Part shown: positions 8,152 through 15,540 of the stretch, in pieces
How the letters are laid out: every line of letters begins with the position of its first letter
Position numbering within the stretch: position 1 is the stretch's first letter
NCBI GenBank assembly: GCA_023228725.1
Contig: JALOAQ010000036.1
Span: 1-24,839 of the forward strand
Source: Bacteroidales bacterium
GTDB taxonomy: Bacteria > Bacteroidota > Bacteroidia > Bacteroidales > ML635J-15
Length of the DNA stretch: 24,839 nucleotides
Direction of reading: 5' to 3'
Position numbers and translations under genes: made by a program
Notes under the pieces: model-generated
What the model was told of the DNA's origin: nothing
The model's input: only the letters and a program-made list of their open reading frames with translations
Databases searched by the model: none

Positions 8152-8985
8152 TTATTCATATTCATAATATGTTCTGTAAACCGATGTGGAGCCACCAAGA
8201 CCTGTGTATTTCATAGTTACTTCAGTTGGAAATTTGCCGTCATAAGTATATTCATATTCTATTGTTGTAATGTTAGAACCCCATCTGTTTATAACTTTTC
8301 CAACATTGTTTTTGGAAAAACCTTCACTTATAGAATAAACATTGGAATAAAATGGATTAGATTTTTTATCGTAATTTTCATAAGTATATTCGTCAATCCA
8401 AGAGCCATCAATTTCTTTCATTTTGCTTAGATTATTTCCATCATATTCAAATTCAAAATAATATACGTAATTTCCTTTTGTGTTTTTGCTTCGTATTCTA
8501 TCTTTTACTTCTTTAATTGGTAAAATCATAGATATAAAGCTTTCAGGTTTTGTGGTTTTTTTATAATAATCTTCGTCATCATATACTGTAATAGTAATTT
8601 TTACAACTTTAGATTTTTCGTATTTAAACTCATAAAAACTTTCCAAAACATTATCATAATAGTATTCAATTTTACTTACTCCATCTTTATCGTATTTTAT
8701 TTCATATCGGTCTCCATAAGAATAATCTTCAATTCTAATTAGGCGATTTTTATTATCATAACTAAAGTTTTCGGTATAACTGATTTGATTATCCCAATAA
8801 TAGTCAATCTTTTTTAATTGCTTTTTCTCCCAAGTCCATTCTTGACTTAGTCGTTTAGGAGAAGAGCCACTTAGAGATTCTTCATAAATTCGTTTAATTT
8901 TTTTATTAGGGTTATAAACTCCCTCTTTTTCGCAGCCTATAAATAAAATACTTAAGGCTAAAATAAGAAACAAATACTTTTTCAT
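8152..8985 (-). CDS. Lipoprotein with YD/RHS-like repeats, function unknown
   Basis: This 277-residue protein begins MKKYLFLILALSILFIGC. The hydrophobic segment followed by Phe-Ile-Gly-Cys (Cys18) reads as a lipoprotein signal with lipidation at Cys18. The mature part is rich in Tyr, Asp, Asn and Lys, and repeats a Tyr-Asp-x-x-Asn/Asp-(R/G)-Leu-x-x-Ile pattern of about 20 residues (for example near residues 75-90, 95-110 and 170-180), resembling the YD/RHS beta-strand repeats of many Bacteroidota lipoproteins. No catalytic motif is visible. It is probably an envelope-anchored beta-rich protein. It has its own terminator and a 276-bp upstream gap shared with the divergent C69 dipeptidase gene, so it appears to be a single-gene unit. 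Confidence 0.75.
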   Translation of the reverse strand: MKKYLFLILALSILFIGCEKEGVYNPNKKIKRIYEESLSGSSPKRLSQEWTWEKKQLKKIDYYWDNQISYTENFSYDNKNRLIRIEDYSYGDRYEIKYDKDGVSKIEYYYDNVLESFYEFKYEKSKVVKITITVYDDEDYYKKTTKPESFISMILPIKEVKDRIRSKNTKGNYVYYFEFEYDGNNLSKMKEIDGSWIDEYTYENYDKKSNPFYSNVYSISEGFSKNNVGKVINRWGSNITTIEYEYTYDGKFPTEVTMKYTGLGGSTSVYRTYYEYE

Positions 8986-9004
8986 AATTTTGTAATTTAA
9001 AATA

Positions 9005-9036
9005 TGCCTCCACTTTTTTAGGCTATCGGCAACTCC
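9005..9036 (-). promoter_or_regulatory. GC-richer leader segment before the lipoprotein gene, possible structured 5' UTR
   Basis: Within a 276-bp gap that is otherwise almost pure A/T, the minus strand carries ggagttgccgatagcc, then an A-run, then gtggaggca. GCCT (9023-9020) can pair with AGGC (9009-9006) across an A-rich loop. It would lie in the leader between the possible promoter at 9065-9072 and the ATG at 8985. I do not recognise it as a named riboswitch. The rest of 8986-9261 holds only AT-rich promoter-like sequence for two divergent genes. Confidence 0.3.
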
Positions 9037-9064
9037 TTTTAATTTTTAGTTTAATTTATTTCTA

Positions 9065-9072
9065 CAAATATA
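9065..9072 (-). promoter_or_regulatory. Possible -7 element (TATATTTG) for the lipoprotein gene
   Basis: The minus-strand sequence TATATTTG fits the TAnnTTTG Bacteroidota consensus. It lies about 80 bp upstream of the lipoprotein start, leaving a leader long enough to include the GC-richer segment at 9005-9036. No matching upstream TTTG was found at standard spacing. Confidence 0.35.
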
Positions 9073-9261
9073 CATATTAATTTTATATATAAATCATTTT
9101 TTGATTTTTTTTAAAATATTAATTAATTTTCATTATTTATAAAACTTTCCTTAAATTTAATTAGTAAAATATTACAAGTTCAACCACAAAATACAAGTTT
9201 TATTAAAATTCTTTTATGTATATTTTAATTTTACTATATTCGTAAACTTAAATTTATTTTT

Positions 9262-10983
9262 ATGAAAAACTATTTTTTACTTTTTGGGATTTTACTTTTT
9301 ATTCCATTTTTTTCAGAGGCATGTACAAATTATTTAGTTACAAAAACTGCTTCTGTTGATGGTAGTACAATGATAAGTTATGCTGCGGATTCTCATATTC
9401 GTTATGGTGAGCTTTATTGGCGTCCTGCAAGTGATTGGCCTGAGGGAAGTATGCGTACTATTTATGATAGAGGCACAAATAAGCCTTTGGGTCAAATTCC
9501 GCAAGTAGCTCATACTTATAAAGTTGTAGGTTTTATGAATGAGCATCAAGTTGCAATTGGTGAAACTACTTTTGGTGGGCGTAATGAATTGCTTGATACT
9601 ACTGGTATTATAGATTATGGCAGTATGATGTTTATTGTTTTGGAAAGGTCTAAAACTGCCAGAGAAGCAATTAAAATAATGATAGAATTATTTAATGAAT
9701 ATGGTTATGCAAGTAGTGGTGAAACTTTTTCAATTGCTGATCCTAATGAAGTGTGGATTGTAGAACTTGTTGGAAAAGGAGTGGACTTAGTTTACGACAA
9801 AAAACAAAAGAAATATATAAATAAAAATAAAGGAGTTGTTTTTGTTGCGATTAAAATTCCTGAAGGTTATGTGTCTGCACATGCAAATCATTCTCGTATT
9901 ACAAATTTTCCTTTGGAGAATATGAAAAATTCAATTTCTTGTAAAAATTTGGATAAAATTTTTGATGAAAATATTGAAGTCGTTTATGCTCATGATGTTA
10001 TTAGTTTTGCTAAAGAAAAATCTTATTTTTCAGGTAAAGATGAAGATTTTTCATTTTCACAAGCTTATGCACCTATTACTTATGATGCGGCAAGGTTTTG
10101 TGAACTTAGAGTTTGGGCAATGTATAATGAAATAAGTGATGATATGGCGAAATATTGGGATGCAGCCTGTGGAAATGATTTAGAAACAAGATTGCCATTG
10201 TATATTAAACCTAATAGAAAATTGAGTCAATTAGATTTATTTAAGTTTTTCAGAAATTATTTGCAAGGAACAGAATTAGATATGACAACAGATATTGGAG
10301 CAGAGCCTTCAAGAATGCCATATCGTTGGCGACCTTTAACTTTTGAGTATAATGGAAAGGAATATTTGCAAGAAAGAGTTACAGTAACCCAACAAACTGG
10401 TTTTTCTTTTGTGGCTCAAATGCGTTCTAATTTGCCTAACCCAATTGGTGGGGTTTATTGGTTGGGAGTTGATGATGCAGGTTCTTGCGTTTATACGCCT
10501 TTTTATGTTGGAATTACAAAACCAGCCTCAAAGTGGGCTGAAGGCTATGGAGATATTTTAACTTATAAAGATGATGCAGCTTTTTGGGTGTTTAATAGAT
10601 TAGCACATTTTAAGTATTTATTTTACAATAGAGTAATGCCAGAAATTGAAAAACATCAGTCATTTTTAGAAAATAAATATGTTGAATATTTAGATATAAT
10701 TGATGAGACAGCTTTAAAATTATATGAAAATTCTCCAGAAAAAGCAGAAGAGTTTTTAACTGAATATTCATGTAATACTGCTAATGCTTTGGTGGATTAT
10801 TGGAAAGAATTAGATAATTTTCTTTTAGTAAAGTATTTAGATGGAAATGTTAAACCCGAAGAAAATGGAGAGTTTTTAAGAAATCCATGGGGATATCCAA
10901 AATCAATAGAATGGCCGGGTTATTCTGATGAGTGGAAAAAAAATCTTATAGAAAAAACAGGAGAGCGTTTTTTGATGAAGTAG
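9262..10983 (+). CDS. Peptidase family C69 dipeptidase, secreted
   Basis: This 573-residue protein has a signal peptide (hydrophobic residues 4-16) that ends Ser-Glu-Ala just before Cys21-Thr-Asn-Tyr. In family C69 (PepD-type, N-terminal-nucleophile hydrolases) the residue exposed at the new N-terminus is the catalytic cysteine, so cleavage after Ala20 would both export and activate the enzyme. Other family features are Asp-Gly-Ser-Thr-Met near 33-37, a Tyr-Gly-Glu-Leu-Tyr-Trp-Arg-Pro segment, an Asn-Glu-His-Gln-Val-Ala-Ile-Gly-Glu-Thr-Thr strand, and a C-terminal helix region with Ala-Glu-Glu-Phe-Leu-Thr-Glu-Tyr-Ser. It probably cleaves dipeptides in the periplasm or outside the cell. The length fits the larger Bacteroidota members. 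It converges on the C10 protease gene, sharing the inverted-repeat terminator. Confidence 0.87.
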   Translation: MKNYFLLFGILLFIPFFSEACTNYLVTKTASVDGSTMISYAADSHIRYGELYWRPASDWPEGSMRTIYDRGTNKPLGQIPQVAHTYKVVGFMNEHQVAIGETTFGGRNELLDTTGIIDYGSMMFIVLERSKTAREAIKIMIELFNEYGYASSGETFSIADPNEVWIVELVGKGVDLVYDKKQKKYINKNKGVVFVAIKIPEGYVSAHANHSRITNFPLENMKNSISCKNLDKIFDENIEVVYAHDVISFAKEKSYFSGKDEDFSFSQAYAPITYDAARFCELRVWAMYNEISDDMAKYWDAACGNDLETRLPLYIKPNRKLSQLDLFKFFRNYLQGTELDMTTDIGAEPSRMPYRWRPLTFEYNGKEYLQERVTVTQQTGFSFVAQMRSNLPNPIGGVYWLGVDDAGSCVYTPFYVGITKPASKWAEGYGDILTYKDDAAFWVFNRLAHFKYLFYNRVMPEIEKHQSFLENKYVEYLDIIDETALKLYENSPEKAEEFLTEYSCNTANALVDYWKELDNFLLVKYLDGNVKPEENGEFLRNPWGYPKSIEWPGYSDEWKKNLIEKTGERFLMK

Positions 10984-11186
10984 CGTTTTTTTAGAGTTTA
11001 ATCTTTTTTATTTAAAATTTATAATACTTAGTTCTTATTCTTAGTAGAAAGTAATGTTCTAATATTTTCTTGATATTAATTATAGAGCAAGGGCGGGCTA
11101 AAGGTTTATACAACTAAGCTTTAATAAATAGTTTGCATATTTAGATAAATTGAAGGATAAATAAGTAATTTGGAGGATATTTAGCT

Positions 11187-11237
11187 TATACAAAAAAAAA
11201 TCGGATAGTAAAAAACTATCCGATTTTTTTTTGTATA
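11187..11237. terminator. Bidirectional terminator, 23-bp perfect inverted repeat
   Basis: Arms 11187-11209 and 11215-11237 are exact reverse complements with a five-A loop. Each arm holds tcggatagt flanked by a run of nine A or nine T, so a hairpin followed by a U-tract forms on either strand. It lies between the C69 gene (ends 10983, plus) and the C10 protease gene (ends 11249, minus), only 12 bp past the latter. The remaining gene-free stretch 10984-11186 shows no ORF or RNA. Confidence 0.85.
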
Positions 11238-11248
11238 ATTTCAAATTA

Positions 11249-12976
11249 TTATTCTTTAATAAATTTAGCAAACTGATTATCAGCTTTTATAATGTAAAGT
11301 CCTGGTTTTAAATTAGAAACATCAATTGATTTTCCTGAAACATTTGCGTTTAAAACTGTTTTTCCTGAAATATCCATTATTGTAATATTTTCAGTTTGAA
11401 GACCTTCTAATTGTAAAATACTGCTTGTTGGGTTTGGATAAACTCTAAATGGATTATTTGTGTTTTCGTTAACTCCTAAAACAACTGTTTCGTAATGAGC
11501 TTGGAAACCTTGAGCTTGTCCTTGTCCATCAGTGGTAAATTCTAAATAAAATTTATTGCTATTTGTTGTTAGTTCGCCAGGATTATTACTACCTGTATAT
11601 TTACCAACTAATTTAAGTAATCCGTTTTCTGTATTTCCTTTCCATATTGTTAGCGTATCGCCTTTTGCTAAGTCAAATCTATTAAAACTTAGTCTTAAAA
11701 AGTCTGCATCTTTCATATCAGGATTAATTAACCAACTACAGTTTGTATTATTTGCATATAAGTTTGGTCCGCTGCCGTCATCAAAAGAGTATGAAGGTAA
11801 TACCATAACTATATCATTTTTACAAAAATCAGCACCATAAGGAGCAAGTTCAAAAATTGCAGATTGCGCTATAGGGAATTCTGTTTGTGGGTTAATATTA
11901 TCTAAATAAAAATAACCATCTTTATATCCGCCCCAGCCCCAATTAAATCTAAAGAAAGATGTATCTTTATAACCGTCGCAAACAAAAGCATGTCCGCCTT
12001 CATCTTCGCTAACTCCTGCATACATTATCGGTCTTCCTAAATCTAGGTCGTATTTAAGTTTAAATTTCCATTCAGCATCCGACATTTCTTCTTTATAAAT
12101 AAAGTAAGAACCTGATCTATATTTAAAATTACTTTTGAAAGCTTCCCAAGCAAAAGCAGTTTGTGAGCCGGAACTTTCGTAACCATAGTTCATATTAACA
12201 GCTATACCGCAATGGAACATAAGTCTTGCAACTTCTTCTTTTTCTTCTGTAGTTGAATTTGGTTTAAAAAAGTTTGGCATTAAACTATAATCATATGATT
12301 CTTGGTTTAAATCAACGGTATAATATTGCCCCCAGTGGTAATTTATAATACCTTTGGCAGTATCTGGATATTCCCAATATTTCATTATTTGTGCCATTGC
12401 AGTGGCAACACAACCAGCATATGTATGTCCATGAGAACCTTCTGGATGTTCTGGTGTAAACATATTGTATGGCCAATCTTGATTCCATCTTGTTTGCAGT
12501 AATTGGTCAACTTTTTTAGAATTACTTCTATAATCGCCACTAAGCATATCTTCCCAAAGTTTTTCAATTTGTGGACTAGCTTGGTAATTGTTTTCTTCAA
12601 TCATATCTAATTGTTTTAGATATTGATTAATCCACATTTTTGTTGCAGGAGCAATATTTGTGTCAAAATCAAATTCACCTTCATCAGCAAAAGCTAAAAC
12701 AGGAACAGCTCTATTATCGCCACTAATTAAGATAAAACCTCCGTCAACAAAATTTAAAACATGTATTTTATCTTGATTGTTAACATTCTTAATACTAGAA
12801 ATAGATTTAATTTCTGCATTAATTCCTGCTTTACTTGAACTAGGCATAAATTTTTGCCCAATTTCAATAGCTGTTTCGATTGAAACTTTGTTTGAATTGT
12901 TCTGACTGAATCCCGAATAGTTAATTAAACTAACTAAAACGATTAGCATAACTATTTTTAACCCAATTTTTTTCAT
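11249..12976 (-). CDS. C10 (streptopain-like) cysteine protease with CUB-like domain and T9SS type A tail
   Basis: This 575-residue secreted protease has a signal peptide at residues 1-24 (cleavage near Gly-Phe-Ser-Gln). Residues about 30-110 resemble the Spi/C10 propeptide (Val-Leu-Asn-Phe-x-x-Gly-Gly-Phe-Ile-Leu-Ile-Ser-Gly-Asp). Residues about 155-380 are the peptidase C10 domain, with catalytic Cys189 in Ala-Gly-Cys-Val-Ala-Thr-Ala-Met-Ala-Gln and His329 in Gly-Gly-His-Ala-Phe-Val-Cys-Asp-Gly-Tyr, followed by the Phe-Asn-Trp-Gly-Trp-Gly-Gly motif at 344-350. Residues about 385-497 look like a CUB-type beta-sandwich (Cys385, Cys413, a Phe-Asp-Leu-x-x-Gly-Asp strand). Residues about 508-575 form a type A T9SS sorting domain beginning Arg-Val-Tyr-Pro-Asn-Pro. 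It is probably secreted through T9SS as a zymogen. A role in protein scavenging or processing is inference. Confidence 0.9.
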   Translation of the reverse strand: MKKIGLKIVMLIVLVSLINYSGFSQNNSNKVSIETAIEIGQKFMPSSSKAGINAEIKSISSIKNVNNQDKIHVLNFVDGGFILISGDNRAVPVLAFADEGEFDFDTNIAPATKMWINQYLKQLDMIEENNYQASPQIEKLWEDMLSGDYRSNSKKVDQLLQTRWNQDWPYNMFTPEHPEGSHGHTYAGCVATAMAQIMKYWEYPDTAKGIINYHWGQYYTVDLNQESYDYSLMPNFFKPNSTTEEKEEVARLMFHCGIAVNMNYGYESSGSQTAFAWEAFKSNFKYRSGSYFIYKEEMSDAEWKFKLKYDLDLGRPIMYAGVSEDEGGHAFVCDGYKDTSFFRFNWGWGGYKDGYFYLDNINPQTEFPIAQSAIFELAPYGADFCKNDIVMVLPSYSFDDGSGPNLYANNTNCSWLINPDMKDADFLRLSFNRFDLAKGDTLTIWKGNTENGLLKLVGKYTGSNNPGELTTNSNKFYLEFTTDGQGQAQGFQAHYETVVLGVNENTNNPFRVYPNPTSSILQLEGLQTENITIMDISGKTVLNANVSGKSIDVSNLKPGLYIIKADNQFAKFIKE

Positions 12977-13036
12977 ATTTCCCTTTTTAAATTTATTTAT
13001 TTAATTTTATTTAAAATTCACATTATAATTATTTGT

Positions 13037-13044
13037 CAAAAATA
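13037..13044 (-). promoter_or_regulatory. Possible -7 element (TATTTTTG) for the C10 protease gene
   Basis: The minus-strand TATTTTTG fits TAnnTTTG and lies 60 bp before the protease ATG, in a 171-bp AT-rich gap after ftsY. No clear -33 TTTG was found, so the call is weak. Confidence 0.3.
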
Positions 13045-13147
13045 AGATTTTTTTTTAAATCTCTTACTATTTTTAATAAATTTTATATTAACATTTTATT
13101 TATACTGCTAATCTTACTGATTATTACAATTTTATCTTAATATTATT

Positions 13148-14101
13148 TTATTTTTTGAACAAAGAATTAACAAAATCTATCTTATTAAATATTTGTAAAT
13201 CTTCAATTCCTTCTCCAATTCCTATATATTTTACAGGAATTTTAAATTGGTCGGAAATTCCTATAACCACTCCACCTTTTGCTGTGCCGTCTAATTTTGT
13301 AACTGCTAAAGCTGTAATTTCTGTAGCTTTTGTAAATTGCTTGGCTTGTTCATAGGCATTTTGTCCTGTAGAGCCGTCAATTATCATAAGAACTTCATGC
13401 GGTGCTTCCGGAATTACTTTTTGCATCACTCTTTTAATTTTTGTCAACTCATTCATTAAATTTATTTTGTTATGAAGTCTTCCTGCCGTGTCTATTATTA
13501 CCACATCTGCTTGGGCTTTTTTTGCAGCAGAAACGGTATCAAAAGCTACAGATGCTGGATCGGAACCCATATTTTGTCTAATCATTGGAACGCCAACTCT
13601 ATCAGCCCAAATTTGAAGTTGGTCTATAGCAGCAGCTCTAAAAGTGTCGGCAGCACCAATATATACAGATTTGCCAGCATTTTTAAATTTGTTTGCTAAT
13701 TTGCCAATAGTTGTTGTTTTTCCAACTCCGTTAACGCCAACAACCATAATTACATAAGGTTTTGCAGATTCAAAAATTTCATCTTCATTATATTTGTCAT
13801 TGTTGTTTTCTTCTAATAATGAGGCTATTGTATTTCGTAAAATTTCATCTAATTCTTCAGAACTTTGGTATTTTTCTTTTTTTACATTTTCTTCAATTTT
13901 CTCAATTATCCTCAAAGTCGTTTCAACTCCAACATCAGAGCTTAGCAAAATCTCTTCTAATTCATCTAATACTTCTGAATTTATTTTAGATTTACTAAAA
14001 ATTAATCTATTAAGTTTTCCTAAAATAGAATTTCTGGTTTTTTCTAGACCTTGGTCTAAATTTTCCTTTTTCTCTTTACCAAATAAGCCAAAAAACGCCA
14101 T
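13148..14101 (-). CDS. ftsY: Signal recognition particle receptor FtsY
   Basis: This 317-residue SRP receptor GTPase docks ribosome-SRP complexes at the inner membrane. Residues about 20-100 form the helical N domain. The GTPase domain follows, with P-loop Gly-Val-Asn-Gly-Val-Gly-Lys-Thr-Thr at 122-130, Asp-Thr-Phe-Arg-Ala-Ala-Ala near 152-158, Asp-Thr-Ala-Gly-Arg at 204-208, Thr-Lys-Leu-Asp-Gly at 268-272 and Gly-Ile-Gly-Glu-Gly-Ile-Glu-Asp-Leu at 294-302, which separates FtsY from Ffh. The long acidic A domain of E. coli FtsY is absent; the N-terminus is a short Phe-rich basic stretch (MAFFGLFGKEKK), typical of compact FtsY proteins. It lies 72 bp downstream of the DUF59/SufT gene and is followed by the C10 protease gene. 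Confidence 0.96.
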   Translation of the reverse strand: MAFFGLFGKEKKENLDQGLEKTRNSILGKLNRLIFSKSKINSEVLDELEEILLSSDVGVETTLRIIEKIEENVKKEKYQSSEELDEILRNTIASLLEENNNDKYNEDEIFESAKPYVIMVVGVNGVGKTTTIGKLANKFKNAGKSVYIGAADTFRAAAIDQLQIWADRVGVPMIRQNMGSDPASVAFDTVSAAKKAQADVVIIDTAGRLHNKINLMNELTKIKRVMQKVIPEAPHEVLMIIDGSTGQNAYEQAKQFTKATEITALAVTKLDGTAKGGVVIGISDQFKIPVKYIGIGEGIEDLQIFNKIDFVNSLFKK

Positions 14102-14118
14102 ATAAATTTATTTTTTTA

Positions 14119-14126
14119 CAAATATA
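14119..14126 (-). promoter_or_regulatory. Possible -7 element (TATATTTG) for ftsY
   Basis: The minus-strand TATATTTG lies 17 bp before the ftsY ATG, almost the same spacing and exactly the same octamer as the element before the AmmeMemoRadiSam gene. It suggests ftsY can be transcribed apart from sufE-sufT. No convincing -33 TTTG is visible. Confidence 0.35.
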
Positions 14127-14173
14127 TTATAAAATACAGAAAAGTCTGTTTTTTATTGTAGATTATTTAATTT

Positions 14174-14488
14174 TTATAATAAACCTAATTCTAATAATGC
14201 CTCTTCGCTAAGCATTTCTTTTGACCAAGGCGGGTCGAAAACTAAATTTATACTAACACTTCTCACATTTTCTGTATTTTTCACAGCATTTCTTACATCT
14301 TCCATTAATTGGTCAACCATTGGGCAGTTTGGTGCAGTGAGTGTCATGTCAATTTCTACATCGCAATTGTCGTTTACATCTATTTTATAAATCAAACCAA
14401 GATCATAAACATTAACCGGAATTTCGGGGTCATAAACAGTTTTTAAACTTTCTACAATATTTTTTTCAATTTCTGCAATTTTATCCAT
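14174..14488 (-). CDS. DUF59/MIP18-family Fe-S assembly protein (SufT-like)
   Basis: This 104-residue single-domain protein of the MIP18/PaaD-like family contains Asp-Pro-Glu-Ile-Pro-Val-Asn-Val-Tyr-Asp-Leu-Gly-Leu-Ile-Tyr at 20-34, Thr-Ala-Pro-Asn-Cys-Pro at 51-56 with the conserved Cys55, and Asp-Pro-Pro-Trp at 85-88. These are the hallmarks of SufT-type proteins that help mature Fe-S proteins in the cytosol. It starts 3 bp after sufE ends, so the two are surely co-transcribed, which strengthens the Fe-S assignment over the phenylacetate PaaD alternative. The gene symbol is left blank because the SUF core (sufBCDS) is not present in the window. Confidence 0.87.
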   Translation of the reverse strand: MDKIAEIEKNIVESLKTVYDPEIPVNVYDLGLIYKIDVNDNCDVEIDMTLTAPNCPMVDQLMEDVRNAVKNTENVRSVSINLVFDPPWSKEMLSEEALLELGLL

Positions 14489-14491
14489 ATT

Positions 14492-14914
14492 TTATTTTTT
14501 TAAAGCATTAAAAGCCATTGCGTATAATTTAAGTTGTTTTATCATTGAAAGTAAACCATTAGAGCGAGTAGGTGATAGGTGTTGTTGTAAGCCAGTTTTT
14601 TCAATAAAATATAATTCAGTTTCCATAATTTCATTAGGAGTTTTTCCTGAAAGCACTCTTATTAATAATGCAGCAATTCCTTTAGTAATAATTGCATCAC
14701 TATCAGCTGAAAAGTATATTTTTCCATCTTTAAATTCTGCATTAAACCACACTTTTGATTGGCAGCCATTTATTAAATTTTGATTTGTTTTGAATTCAGA
14801 AGGCATTTCTTCTAGTTCGTTTCCAATTTCAATTAATAAGGCATATCTATCCATCCAGTCGTCAAAAACTTCAAATTCTTGGATAATTTCGTCTTGAATT
14901 TCGTTTATTGTCAT
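14492..14914 (-). CDS. sufE: SufE cysteine-desulfurase activator
   Basis: This 140-residue SufE protein takes persulfide sulfur from the desulfurase SufS and passes it to the SufBCD scaffold. It spans the full family: an N-terminal helix with Phe-x-x-Phe-Asp-Asp-Trp-Met-Asp-Arg-Tyr near 14-24, the acceptor Cys51 in Ile-Asn-Gly-Cys-Gln-Ser-Lys-Val-Trp at 48-56, a Ser-Asp-Ala/Gly-x-Ile-x-x-Gly-Ile segment, and Leu-Ser-Pro-Thr-Arg-Ser-Asn-Gly near 112-119. Its partner SufS is not in the window. It is followed after 3 bp by the DUF59/SufT gene, and upstream it is separated from trxA by the MITE-like element. Confidence 0.93.
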   Translation of the reverse strand: MTINEIQDEIIQEFEVFDDWMDRYALLIEIGNELEEMPSEFKTNQNLINGCQSKVWFNAEFKDGKIYFSADSDAIITKGIAALLIRVLSGKTPNEIMETELYFIEKTGLQQHLSPTRSNGLLSMIKQLKLYAMAFNALKK

Positions 14915-14932
14915 TTTAGATAAAATAAAGGC

Positions 14933-15046
14933 GGTGTTTCATAAGTGTCAAACTGCTTCTTTCTATATTCGGACTTAGTCAGGTACTTATGTACTCTCTT
15001 TCGTCCTCAATTTCAGGGTTTTGCATTTTAACACTTTTGAAACAGC
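14933..15046. mobile_element. MITE-like element with imperfect terminal inverted repeats
   Basis: The left end (14933-14957, beginning ggtgtttcataagtgtcaaa) and the reverse complement of the right end (15022-15046, gctgtttcaaaagtgttaaa) agree at about 20 of 25 positions. The roughly 64-bp interior is less AT-rich than other gaps, has no ORF, and contains the near-palindrome gtacttatgtac. Size, inverted ends and lack of a gene fit a miniature inverted-repeat element or an internally deleted insertion sequence. I could not see a convincing target-site duplication. It sits between trxA and sufE. Confidence 0.6.
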
Positions 15047-15094
15047 TTAAAAGTTTATTGTTTTAAAAGTTGTTTTGACAAAGCCTCAATTTGT

Positions 15095-15412
15095 TTATAA
15101 AAGTGCGTCTAATTTTGCAGTTAAAGTAGATTTTGGAACTGCTCCAACAACTTTGTCAACTACTTCTCCGTTTTTTAAGAATAAAACTGTTGGAATATTT
15201 CTAATTCCATATTTCACTGCTATAGCATTGTTGTTATCAACATCAACTTTTCCAATGACAGCCTTGTCGCCGTATTCGTTATGCATTTCTTCAATTAATG
15301 GAGCAATCATTCTGCATGGTCCACACCATACTGCCCAAAAGTCTAAAACAACAGGTTTGTCGGTATTTACTACCATTTCTTCAAAATTTGTTTCGGTAAT
15401 TTCTATTGCCAT
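15095..15412 (-). CDS. trxA: Thioredoxin
   Basis: This 105-residue protein has the classic thioredoxin length and layout: a beta strand, then Phe-Trp-Ala-Val-Trp-Cys-Gly-Pro-Cys-Arg at 25-34 with redox cysteines 30 and 33, then Lys-Val-Asp-Val-Asp-Asn and the cis-proline loop Arg-Asn-Ile-Pro-Thr near residues 71-75. It has no signal peptide, so it is a cytosolic protein-disulfide reductant. Both active-site residues are cysteine, so this is not a selenoprotein despite the nearby selAB genes. It lies 128 bp downstream of dnaE. Confidence 0.95.
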   Translation of the reverse strand: MAIEITETNFEEMVVNTDKPVVLDFWAVWCGPCRMIAPLIEEMHNEYGDKAVIGKVDVDNNNAIAVKYGIRNIPTVLFLKNGEVVDKVVGAVPKSTLTAKLDALL

Positions 15413-15540
15413 AGTTTTTAAATTTTAAATTAAGTTGCTAATATAAAAATAGTTTTTATAAAAATCGTAAAAATATGATTTAATTTTTTGGTTTAACAAA
15501 TTATTTTAAGTCTTGTTTAATATTCACATAAAAAAACAGA

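Noticed and set aside
13041..13066. Small hairpin (agattt/aaatct) in the ftsY-C10 gap as a terminator
   Set aside because: The stem is only about 6 A/T-rich pairs in a region where chance pairing is common.
13794..14105. 103-residue plus-strand ORF over ftsY
   Set aside because: It lies wholly antisense to a well-supported ftsY and its Ser/Phe-rich translation is typical of shadow frames.
14915..15094. Possible RNA gene (tRNA-Sec) in the trxA-sufE gap
   Set aside because: The stretch has terminal inverted repeats but no acceptor-stem/T-loop pattern or anticodon arm; it fits a MITE-like element better.
15095..15412. Thioredoxin as a selenoprotein because of nearby selAB
   Set aside because: Both active-site positions are Cys codons (CGPC) and there is no in-frame UGA.
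15075..15428. 117-residue plus-strand ORF over trxA
   Set aside because: It is the antisense shadow of a clear thioredoxin gene.
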